Positions 1 to 5,947 of a stretch of DNA of 6,373 bases are shown here, piece after piece. Every line of letters begins with the position of its first letter. The first letter of the stretch is position 1. This DNA comes from Pseudomonadota bacterium. Lineage in GTDB: Bacteria > Pseudomonadota > Gammaproteobacteria > Burkholderiales > Burkholderiaceae_B. Made by a program: the position numbers and the translations under genes. The stretch is from assembly GCA_023422555.1 (NCBI GenBank), contig JAFAGQ010000384.1, positions 1 to 6,373 on the forward strand, read 5' to 3'. Under the pieces are notes generated by a model. It was not told where the DNA came from. It did not search any database and was given only the letters and a program-made list of their open reading frames with translations.

Positions 1-264
1 ATGTATGGTCGTATCGAAAACACGCAACATCCGTTTTACGGACTGGATTTTATCCATACAGAACGTTCTCCGGAAACCGGCTGGTCCGCACCAACGTTTG
101 CTGCGTTTGTATCGTCAATCATCGAAACCGGTACTGATCCGGCAGATATGGACGGTATTCGTGCACGGCTCAATGAATTGGGTCTGCCTCCCTATGACTG
201 CCTGTCGCCCGCGTTGATGGATGTCATCGCAACGCACGTTGCAAAATCTAAGCACGCATCTTAA
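1..264 (+). CDS. gfa: S-(hydroxymethyl)glutathione synthase (glutathione-dependent formaldehyde-activating enzyme), 3' part
   Basis: Gfa accelerates the condensation of formaldehyde with glutathione to S-(hydroxymethyl)glutathione, the substrate of the dehydrogenase encoded next. The 87 visible residues match my memory of the C-terminal half of Paracoccus-type Gfa: MYGRIEN at the left edge, HPFYGLDFIHTE (10-21), GWSAPTFAAFVSSIIE (27-42), an IRARLNELGL helix (53-62) and YDCLSPALMD (65-74). In that family the MYGRIE methionine is internal, preceded by a CGVH-like stretch, and full proteins are about 190 residues. The ATG at base 1 is therefore probably not the start, and the gene is cut by the window edge. 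The zinc-binding cysteine motifs of the N-terminal half lie outside. The stop is TAA at 262-264, and adhC begins 15 nt later in the same direction, so co-transcription is likely. The identification relies on recalled similarity plus the diagnostic neighbour. Confidence 0.85.
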   Translation: MYGRIENTQHPFYGLDFIHTERSPETGWSAPTFAAFVSSIIETGTDPADMDGIRARLNELGLPPYDCLSPALMDVIATHVAKSKHAS

Positions 265-279
265 GCAGGAGTTGAAGTA

Positions 280-1392
280 ATGGAAACAAAAGCCGCTGTT
301 GCCACCAAAGCGGGGGCACCACTCACGATCGAAACGGTACAGCTCGAAGGACCGCGCGCTTTCGAAGTACTGGTAGAAATCAAGGCATCGGGTGTATGCC
401 ATACAGATATGTTCACATTATCCGGAGACGATCCTGAGGGTATCTTCCCGGCCATTCTTGGGCATGAAGGCGCTGGTGTTGTGGTAGAAGTCGGGTCAGG
501 TGTAACCACGCTCAAACGCGGTGATCACGTGATTCCTTTATATACGCCGGAATGCCGCAACTGTGAATTCTGCCTGTCACGCAAGACCAATCTTTGCGGC
601 GCTATTCGCGCCACACAGGGCAAGGGTCTGATGCCGGACGGCACGAGTCGTTTCAAGCTGAACGGCAAGGACGTATTCCATTATATGGGTACATCCACAT
701 TCTCCAACTACACCGTTGTTCCTGAAATTGCACTGGCAAAAATCCTCGAAGATGCACCTTTTGAAAAGGTCTGCTACATTGGTTGCGGTGTGACCACGGG
801 TGTCGGTGCTGTTATCTACACCGCGAAAGTACAGCCCGGCGAGAAGGTTATCGTGTTTGGCCTGGGCGGAATCGGACTGAACGTGGTGCAGGGCGCAAGA
901 ATGGCCGGCGCTGATATGATTATCGGCGTGGATATCAATCCTGAGCGCGAAGAACTGGCCCGCAAGTTTGGTATGACGCATTTTGTCAATCCCAAAGAAG
1001 TGGAAGGAGACATCGTGCCTTATCTGGTAGATCTTACCAAAGGCGGTGCGGATCACACCTTCGAATGTATTGGTAACGTCAATCTGATGAGACAGGCGCT
1101 TGAATCCTGCCACAAAGGCTGGGGCAAGAGCACCATCATCGGGGTCGCCGGTGCCGGTCAGGAAATTTCCACTCGTCCGTTCCAGCTGGTGACAGGTCGC
1201 GTCTGGCAAGGGTCCGCTTTCGGCGGCGCAAGAGGTCGGACTGACGTACCAAAAATTGTTGACTGGTACATGGAAGGCAAAATCAATATCGACGACCTGA
1301 TCACACATGTTATGCCTATTGAAAAGATCAACGAAGCCTTCGACCTGATGCATGAAGGCAAGTCCATCCGTTCAGTGGTGACGTTCGATTAA
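280..1392 (+). CDS. adhC: S-(hydroxymethyl)glutathione dehydrogenase / class III alcohol dehydrogenase
   Basis: Cytosolic zinc enzyme that oxidises S-(hydroxymethyl)glutathione with NAD+ to S-formylglutathione; it is also called flhA or frmA, and the family can reduce S-nitrosoglutathione. The 370 residues are full length for class III ADH. Catalytic zinc ligands are C40 (in GVCHTD), H62 (GHEGAG) and C169 (GCGVTTG). Structural zinc ligands are C92, C95, C98 and C106. Class III signatures are DPEG at 51-54 and R110 in IRATQGKGLMPDG, the arginine that holds the glutathione carboxylate. The Rossmann motif GLGGIG is at 194-199, with acidic D218 after strand 2, which favours NAD over NADP. The start is set by an AGGAG Shine-Dalgarno at 267-271, 8 nt before the ATG, lying between the gfa stop and this gene. 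The stop TAA is followed by a terminator hairpin. The usual partner fghA does not follow. Confidence 0.97.
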   Translation: METKAAVATKAGAPLTIETVQLEGPRAFEVLVEIKASGVCHTDMFTLSGDDPEGIFPAILGHEGAGVVVEVGSGVTTLKRGDHVIPLYTPECRNCEFCLSRKTNLCGAIRATQGKGLMPDGTSRFKLNGKDVFHYMGTSTFSNYTVVPEIALAKILEDAPFEKVCYIGCGVTTGVGAVIYTAKVQPGEKVIVFGLGGIGLNVVQGARMAGADMIIGVDINPEREELARKFGMTHFVNPKEVEGDIVPYLVDLTKGGADHTFECIGNVNLMRQALESCHKGWGKSTIIGVAGAGQEISTRPFQLVTGRVWQGSAFGGARGRTDVPKIVDWYMEGKINIDDLITHVMPIEKINEAFDLMHEGKSIRSVVTFD

Positions 1393-1427
1393 TCTTGAAT
1401 TTAAGGTTATCGTAGTAGAAAAGAATC

Positions 1428-1457
1428 GGCCGGGCTCGCATTTGGGCTCGGCCTTTT
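1428..1457 (+). terminator. Rho-independent terminator of gfa-adhC
   Basis: The arms GGCCGGGCTC (1428-1437) and GGGCTCGGCC (1444-1453) form a 10-bp stem with two G-U pairs around a 6-nt loop, followed at once by TTTT (1454-1457). It starts 35 nt after the adhC stop, a normal terminator position for the plus-strand operon. On the minus strand the same stem is followed by GATTCTTTT, so it may also weakly stop transcripts arriving from fba. Pairing was worked out by eye. Confidence 0.75.
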
Positions 1458-1470
1458 AAAGGCTGTGTTC

Positions 1471-1496
1471 CTGTTGTGGCGGTACGGCTACAACAG
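1471..1496. other. Stem-loop between the convergent operons
   Basis: CTGTTGTGGC (1471-1480) pairs with the segment at 1487-1496 to give a 10-bp stem with one G-U pair and a 6-nt loop (GGTACG). Neither strand has a T-run immediately after it, so it is not a canonical terminator. It is the middle one of three consecutive hairpins in this junction. Confidence 0.5.
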
Positions 1497-1503
1497 TCAC
1501 CAA

Positions 1504-1535
1504 GAAGGGGCGCTGAAGCAGCGCCCCTTCACCTT
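1504..1535. terminator. Perfect GC-rich hairpin, probable terminator
   Basis: GAAGGGGCGCTG (1504-1515) and CAGCGCCCCTTC (1519-1530) are exact reverse complements, giving a 12-bp stem with an AAG loop. On the plus strand ACCTTTTC follows, so the T-run begins 3 nt after the stem; on the minus strand only TTCTTGG follows. It may be a second stop for adhC and, as the first strong hairpin met by transcripts leaving fba, part of a shared bidirectional termination zone. Direction is uncertain. Confidence 0.6.
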
Positions 1536-1560
1536 TTCTGAGGTCGGTGTGTATCCCGTC

Positions 1561-1713
1561 TTACTTGTTGCCGAATTTCAGGCATTTCTTATTAAGCCAT
1601 TCAGTATGAACCACGCAACGAATAACACCTGAGACGTAGCAGTTAACGCAGTTCGTATGACGGGATTCGTACCAGGCCTCTTGACATACAAACCGCGTTT
1701 CTCCAACTTCGCA
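1561..1713 (-). other. Cys-rich 50-codon open frame directly behind the fba stop, no normal start
   Basis: Reading on in the aldolase frame after its TGA (1714-1716) gives 50 sense codons, closed by TAA at 1561-1563. The translation begins CEVGETRFVCQEAWYES and includes TNCVNCY and TEWLNKKCLKFGNK at its end. Cysteines fall at codons 1, 10, 22, 25, 33 and 44, including one CxxC. There is no ATG or TTG in the frame, and the only GTG is at codon 34, so it cannot be an ordinary gene as it stands. It could be chance, a decayed or frameshifted small gene, or a readthrough tail. I recognise no family. No other gene is visible in 1393-1713, a 321-nt stretch that otherwise holds the three hairpins. 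Confidence 0.2.
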
Positions 1714-2769
1714 TCACGCAGCGGCGGCATCTTTCACGTAGATCTGCGCCATTTTTTCCAGCGGTACAGGTTTGATGGACGCGGCACGTCCGGCGCAGCC
1801 AAACGCTTCAAATCGCTGTACACAAATATCGCGCGCCGCCGATGTGGCTTCCTTGAAAAACTTCCGTGGGTCAAATTCCGAGGCATTTTGCATCATGCAG
1901 CGCCGTATTGCACCTGTCATGGCAAGTCGGATATCGGTATCAATATTGACTTTCCTGACCCCATTTTTTATGCCTTCGCAGATTTCCTCTACAGGCACGC
2001 CATAGGTCTCACGGATATCGCCACCGTGCTCACGAATAATGGCAAGCCATTCCTGGGGGACCGAAGAGGAACCATGCATGACCAGATGCGTGTCCGGAAT
2101 GCGTTGATGGATCGCACGGATCCGATCAATGGCCAGGATATCACCCGTGGGTTTGCGCGTGAATTTGTAGGCGCCATGACTGGTTCCGATCGCAATGGCC
2201 AGCGCATCCACACCGGTTCGGGCAACGAAGTCTGCTGCCTGTTCGGGATCGGTCAGCAGCTGTTCATGTGACAGTATGCCCTCGGCACCGGAGCCGTCTT
2301 CTTCACCTGCCTGACCCGATTCCAGGGAACCCAGGCAGCCCAGTTCGCCTTCTACCGACACGCCAACGCAATGAGCCATATCGGCAACCTGTCGCGTGAC
2401 CGCAACATTATATTCATAGCTGGACGGTGTTTTCATATCTGCCAGCAAGGAACCATCCATCATCACACTTGAAAATCCCGAACGGATTGATGCCTGGCAG
2501 ACGGCCGGGCTTGCACCGTGATCCTGGTGCATGCAGACCGGAATATCCGGATAGGATTCGATCGCGGCCTCCACCAGTCGTCGCAAAAAGGCTTCACCTG
2601 CATATTTGCGGGCGCCTGCCGAGGCCTGCAAGATAACGGGACTGTCAGTCTGAACCGCAGCCTGCATAATGGCCTGAATCTGTTCCAGGTTATTTACGTT
2701 GAAGGCTGGAATGCCGTAGTCATGTTCTGCAGCGTGATCAAGCAACTGTCGCAATGAAATGAGAGCCAT
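1714..2769 (-). CDS. cbbA: Class II fructose-bisphosphate aldolase, Calvin-cycle subtype
   Basis: Zinc-dependent aldolase joining dihydroxyacetone phosphate with glyceraldehyde-3-phosphate to fructose-1,6-bisphosphate, and with erythrose-4-phosphate to sedoheptulose-1,7-bisphosphate; it can also serve glycolysis and is often named fba. The 351 residues are of normal length. CMHQDHG (79-85) supplies the catalytic aspartate D83 and zinc ligand H84. VMMDGS (102-107), SVEGELGCLG (137-146), GTSHGAYKF (194-202, zinc ligand H197), MHGSSS (230-235, zinc ligand H231) and NIDTD (274-278) line the active site. The overall sequence resembles Ralstonia CbbA as I remember it. The start is fixed by AAAGGAG at 2777-2783, 7 nt before the ATG and the strongest Shine-Dalgarno of the group. 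It lies 157 nt after tkt, behind a tandem repeat and a hairpin, so extra regulation or its own promoter is possible. It ends on TGA, facing adhC. Confidence 0.96.
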   Translation of the reverse strand: MALISLRQLLDHAAEHDYGIPAFNVNNLEQIQAIMQAAVQTDSPVILQASAGARKYAGEAFLRRLVEAAIESYPDIPVCMHQDHGASPAVCQASIRSGFSSVMMDGSLLADMKTPSSYEYNVAVTRQVADMAHCVGVSVEGELGCLGSLESGQAGEEDGSGAEGILSHEQLLTDPEQAADFVARTGVDALAIAIGTSHGAYKFTRKPTGDILAIDRIRAIHQRIPDTHLVMHGSSSVPQEWLAIIREHGGDIRETYGVPVEEICEGIKNGVRKVNIDTDIRLAMTGAIRRCMMQNASEFDPRKFFKEATSAARDICVQRFEAFGCAGRAASIKPVPLEKMAQIYVKDAAAA

Positions 2770-2792
2770 GGTTTATCTCCTTTGGAAAAGGT

Positions 2793-2813
2793 GGGATCAC
2801 AACTGTGAATCCC
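2793..2813 (-). promoter_or_regulatory. Hairpin in the fba leader, possible attenuator or operator-like palindrome
   Basis: On the minus strand GGGATTCAC and GTGATCCC pair with one bulged T around the loop AGTT. The stem ends 9 nt before the AAAGGAG of fba and is followed by ACCTTTTCC. It could be a weak terminator or attenuator, an mRNA-stabilising 5' structure, or a protein-binding palindrome. No regulator can be named from the sequence. Confidence 0.35.
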
Positions 2814-2830
2814 GGATTTCGCTGTTTTAG

Positions 2831-2869
2831 GAAGCTGGTTTATGAAGCTGGTTTATGAAGCTGGTTTAG
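2831..2869. repeat. 13-bp tandem direct repeat, three copies
   Basis: The unit GAAGCTGGTTTAT occurs exactly at 2831-2843 and 2844-2856, and with only its last base changed (T to G) at 2857-2869. A decayed copy precedes it (GCTGTTTTAG at 2821-2830 matches 9 of 10 bases of the corresponding part of a unit), and a weak one may follow at 2870-2882. It sits wholly in the tkt-fba gap. The 13-bp period is not a multiple of three, as expected for non-coding DNA. Replication slippage could change the copy number. Confidence 0.95.
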
Positions 2870-2926
2870 GTTGCCGGTTAGATTGTTTTTTAGGAATGTA
2901 TTGAAGATGTGCGTTCAGGATAAGTC

Positions 2927-4951
2927 TCAGGGTGCAGACCTGACCTGGGCGCGCACCGCCTCGCAGACGGCGTCTGCCGTCAAACCGAAATGTTTATATA
3001 GTTGCGCAGCCGGCGCCGATTCGCCGAAGGTATCTATGCCAATCGTGGTTCCACCTTCGACCACACTCTGCCAATACCAGCGGACACCGGCTTCAATGCT
3101 GACACGCGGCAGCCCGCTGGGTAGTACCTGTTCGCGCCATTCTGTTGGCTGGGCGTGGAAAAGTTCAACGCAGGGCATGGATACCACGCGCAGTGCAATG
3201 CCTTCTTCTTTCAGGCGATCGGCAGCAGCGACCGCAATTTCCACTTCAGAGCCTGTGGCAATGACTACTGCCTGTGGATTTTGATCATCCTGCAGGATAT
3301 AGCCGCCCCGCAATATGGCATCGCGTAGGGATTCATCACGAGAAAAGGGAGTCAGCGCCTGACGTGACAGGACGAGGCAGCCTGGTCTGTCGCGACGCGC
3401 CAGGACGGCGCGCCAGGCTTGTGCCGTTTCCTCACCGTCGCAGGGCCGCCATACCTGATTGTTCGGAATCATGCGCAGGCAGGCCAGATGCTCGATCGGC
3501 TGATGCGTTGGTCCGTCTTCGCCCAGACCAATCGAATCATGAGTGAAGACATGAATGACGCGCTGCTTCATCAGCGCGGCCATCCGGATCGCATTGCGCG
3601 AATAATCGGAGAAAGTGAGGAATGTACCCCCATAAGGAATGAAGCCGCCATGTAGTGCAACGCCGTTCATGACAGCCGCCATGCCAAACTCACGAACACC
3701 ATAACTCAGATAATTACCATGACTGTTGTGATTGATCCAGACCGAGGACTTTGCGTTAGTCAGATTGGAACCTGTGAGATCGGCAGAGCCGCCCAGCAGT
3801 TCCGGCATAACGGGAACCAATTCCTCCAGAACGAGCTGAGAGGCCTTGCGGGTTGCGATTTTCTTATGCAGCGCCTCACCGGCTTCGAGCAGATTGTCTA
3901 ATGTCTGTGTCATTGCCGAGGGAATTTCACCTGTCACGCGTCGCTCAAGTTCACTTGCATCGTCAGGGAATCGGGCCTGCCAGCGGTCATATTGTTCCTG
4001 CCACGCCTGTTGACGTGCCGCGCCTTGCGCGGTGGCGTTCCAGTCCTCGACAATATCATCAGGTAGTTCAAATTCGGCGTAACGCCAGTTGCGTGCGGCA
4101 CGCATGGCAGCAATTTCGTCGGCACCAAGGGGGGCACCATGTACCTCATGTGTGCCTGCACGCGTGGGGGCTCCATGTCCAATATTTGTGCGACAGCAGA
4201 TTAGCGTGGGTCTGTTCTGGCGATTTGCCTGCGCTTTCGCCTGCCGGATAGCAGAGTCGATGGCGGCGGGGTTATGTCCGTCGACATCGGGAATCACATT
4301 CCAGTTGTAAGCGCGAAACCGCGCTGCCGTGTCGTCCTGGAACCAGCCGTTGACTTCACCGTCAATGGAAATGCCGTTATCGTCATAAAAGCAGATCAGC
4401 TTGCCCAGTTCCAATGTGCCGGCCAGCGAACACACTTCGTGACTGATTCCTTCCATCAGGCAGCCATCACCCAGAAATACATAGGTGAAGTGATCCACGA
4501 TCACATGACCAGGGTGGTTATAGCGCTGCGCCAGCTGTTTCTCTGCCAGCGCCATGCCCACGGCATTGGCCAGCCCCTGACCTAGCGGCCCCGTCGTGGT
4601 CTCCACGCCGGGTGTCATTCCGTATTCCGGATGTCCCGGCGTTTTCGAATGCAGTTGTCGAAATTGCCGCAGTTCTTCCAATGGCAGATCGTAGCCGGTC
4701 AAATGGAGCAGCGCGTACAGAAGCATGGATCCGTGTCCATTGGAAAGGACAAAGCGGTCACGATTGAACCAGGCCGGATCTGCCGGATTGTGCGACAAAT
4801 GATGACGCCATAGAACCTCGGCAATATCAGCCATGCCCATGGGCGCGCCGGGATGACCCGACTGTGCCTGTTCCACGGCATCTGCAGCAAGAAAGCGCAG
4901 CGCGTCGGCGTGACGGGTTTCTCTGACGGGGATTTTTTCAGCAACATTCAT
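2927..4951 (-). CDS. cbbT: Transketolase
   Basis: Thiamine-diphosphate enzyme moving two-carbon ketol units between sugar phosphates, in the regenerative CBB phase and the non-oxidative pentose phosphate pathway. The 674 residues are full length. The N-terminal pyrophosphate domain shows SGHPGAPMG (31-39, H33), SNGHGS (70-75, H73), H107, GPLGQG (121-126) and the thiamine diphosphate/metal motif from GDG (161-163) to N192 in YDDNGISIDG. The pyrimidine domain carries catalytic E421 in YGVREFGM and THDSIGLGEDGPTHQPIEH (470-488). The C-terminal domain includes VVIATGSEVEIAVAAA. The start is fixed by TAAGGA (4959-4964), which overlaps the stop codon of prk; only 10 nt separate the genes, so translation is probably coupled. 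It is called cbbT from its position after fbp and prk. It may be the cell's only transketolase, in which case tktA would be equally apt. Confidence 0.96.
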   Translation of the reverse strand: MNVAEKIPVRETRHADALRFLAADAVEQAQSGHPGAPMGMADIAEVLWRHHLSHNPADPAWFNRDRFVLSNGHGSMLLYALLHLTGYDLPLEELRQFRQLHSKTPGHPEYGMTPGVETTTGPLGQGLANAVGMALAEKQLAQRYNHPGHVIVDHFTYVFLGDGCLMEGISHEVCSLAGTLELGKLICFYDDNGISIDGEVNGWFQDDTAARFRAYNWNVIPDVDGHNPAAIDSAIRQAKAQANRQNRPTLICCRTNIGHGAPTRAGTHEVHGAPLGADEIAAMRAARNWRYAEFELPDDIVEDWNATAQGAARQQAWQEQYDRWQARFPDDASELERRVTGEIPSAMTQTLDNLLEAGEALHKKIATRKASQLVLEELVPVMPELLGGSADLTGSNLTNAKSSVWINHNSHGNYLSYGVREFGMAAVMNGVALHGGFIPYGGTFLTFSDYSRNAIRMAALMKQRVIHVFTHDSIGLGEDGPTHQPIEHLACLRMIPNNQVWRPCDGEETAQAWRAVLARRDRPGCLVLSRQALTPFSRDESLRDAILRGGYILQDDQNPQAVVIATGSEVEIAVAAADRLKEEGIALRVVSMPCVELFHAQPTEWREQVLPSGLPRVSIEAGVRWYWQSVVEGGTTIGIDTFGESAPAAQLYKHFGLTADAVCEAVRAQVRSAP

Positions 4952-4958
4952 ACTGTTG

Positions 4959-4964
4959 TCCTTA
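4959..4964 (-). promoter_or_regulatory. tkt ribosome binding site fused to the prk stop codon
   Basis: The minus strand reads TAAGGA, in which TAA is the stop of prk and the hexamer is a full anti-16S match. The tkt ATG follows after 7 nt (CAACAGT). A ribosome ending prk is placed to restart on tkt, which supports a single transcript and coupled translation. Confidence 0.8.
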
Positions 4965-5843
4965 TGACTGTGAGGCGCGTTTTTTGCGTTCCATCATGCG
5001 CCAGATAAAGGGAGTGAAAATCAGCTGCATGGCCAGTTCCATTTTCCCGCCGGGTACCACAATTGTGTTCGCGCGGGACATGAACGAGTCGTGTACCATG
5101 TTCAGGAGATACTGAAAATCAATGCCTTTGGGATTGGCAAAGCGAATCACGACAAGACTTTCGTCCGGGGCCGGAATATCCCTGGCAATAAATGGATTCG
5201 ACGTATCGACACAGGGCACGCGCTGAAAATTCACATGAGTCAGGGAAAATTGAGGACAAATGTGATTGACGTAATCGGGCATGCGCCTGAGAATGGTGTC
5301 GGTAACAGCTTCGGCGGAATAGCCACGCGTGGATTTATCGCGCCACAGTTTCTGTATCCACTCCAGATTAATGACGGGCACCACGCCAATAAGCAGATCA
5401 GGATATTGCGCAATATTGACTTTCTCGTGCACGACAGCGCCGTGCAGGCCTTCATAGAACAACAGATCGGTTCCTTCGGGAATCTCTTCCCACTCGGTAA
5501 ACGTACCTGGTTCCTGTTTATAGGGCGCTGCCTCAAGTGTATCGTGCAGATATTTGCGCCGTTTGCCGGTACCCGTTTCGCTGTAGCTGCGGAAAAGGGT
5601 TTCGAGCTCGGCAAAAAGATTGGTATCGGGACCGAAATGACTGAAATTGGCATTGCCTTTTTTCTCGGCGGCCGCCTGCCGCTCTTTCATTTCAGCCCGG
5701 TTATACCGATGAAAGCTGTCCCCCTCAATGGAGGCGGCTGTCACGTTTTCCCGACGAAAAATATTTTCGAAAGTGCGCTTGACCGAAGTGGTTCCTGCGC
5801 CAGATGAACCGGTAATGGAAATAATCGGATGGCGTTCTGACAT
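4962..5843 (-). CDS. cbbP: Phosphoribulokinase, class I (proteobacterial)
   Basis: Phosphorylates ribulose-5-phosphate with ATP to ribulose-1,5-bisphosphate, the RuBisCO substrate. This is a hallmark CBB enzyme and the strongest evidence for CO2 fixation here. The 293 residues are typical of the class I bacterial form. The P-loop GSSGAGTTS is at 12-20 and lacks the usual Walker lysine, as in other class I members. Catalytic and substrate residues fall at the same numbers as in the Rhodobacter sphaeroides enzyme: D42, H45, R49, E131, K165, R168, D169 and R173. R31, R234 and R257, implicated there in NADH activation, are also kept, so NADH stimulation is likely. The P-loop cysteine used for redox control in plants is replaced by A16. 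AAAAGGA at 5851-5857, 7 nt before the ATG, sets the start. It lies 104 nt after fbp and 10 nt before tkt. Confidence 0.97.
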   Translation of the reverse strand: MSERHPIISITGSSGAGTTSVKRTFENIFRRENVTAASIEGDSFHRYNRAEMKERQAAAEKKGNANFSHFGPDTNLFAELETLFRSYSETGTGKRRKYLHDTLEAAPYKQEPGTFTEWEEIPEGTDLLFYEGLHGAVVHEKVNIAQYPDLLIGVVPVINLEWIQKLWRDKSTRGYSAEAVTDTILRRMPDYVNHICPQFSLTHVNFQRVPCVDTSNPFIARDIPAPDESLVVIRFANPKGIDFQYLLNMVHDSFMSRANTIVVPGGKMELAMQLIFTPFIWRMMERKKRASQS

Positions 5844-5947
5844 CGTGCTGTCCTTTTAAAGATTAATATCCTGCAAAATTCTGTCCCAAGGGTTTTCAAT
5901 TGTCATAAGCTTGCTGCAGCTGCTGCGCAACGCTGACGGTATCGCTT
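5844..5947 (-). other. fbp-prk intergenic gap
   Basis: This 104-nt gap is longer than the prk-tkt spacing. On the minus strand it begins with a palindromic run around GCAGCAGCTGCAGC (about 5911-5924), followed by an A+T-rich stretch leading to the prk ribosome binding site. I see no convincing sigma-70 promoter (the best pairing is TTGCGC, 17 nt, TATGAC, which is weak) and no hairpin with a T-run. Read-through from fbp into prk is the simplest view. Confidence 0.4.

Noticed and set aside
1..3. ATG at base 1 as the true start of an 87-residue gene
   Set aside because: The protein matches the C-terminal half of Gfa, where this methionine is internal; the gene is cut by the window edge.
577..1353. 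258-residue open frame on the minus strand inside adhC
   Set aside because: It is antisense to a gene with complete zinc and cofactor motifs, has no recognisable domain and is best explained as a frame shadow.
1655..1680. tRNA T-arm-like GGTACGAATCCC on the minus strand
   Set aside because: The five bases on each side do not pair, and no acceptor or anticodon arm can be built around it.
1657..2271. 204-residue open frame on the plus strand over fba
   Set aside because: It is antisense to the aldolase's conserved coding region, with no good ribosome binding site or family signature.
2831..2869. 13-bp repeat as a CRISPR array or plasmid iteron origin
   Set aside because: There are no spacers, the unit is too short for CRISPR, and no rep or cas gene or AT-rich origin context is present.
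5091..5807. 238-residue open frame on the plus strand over prk
   Set aside because: It is a shadow of phosphoribulokinase, whose catalytic residues are all in place on the other strand.
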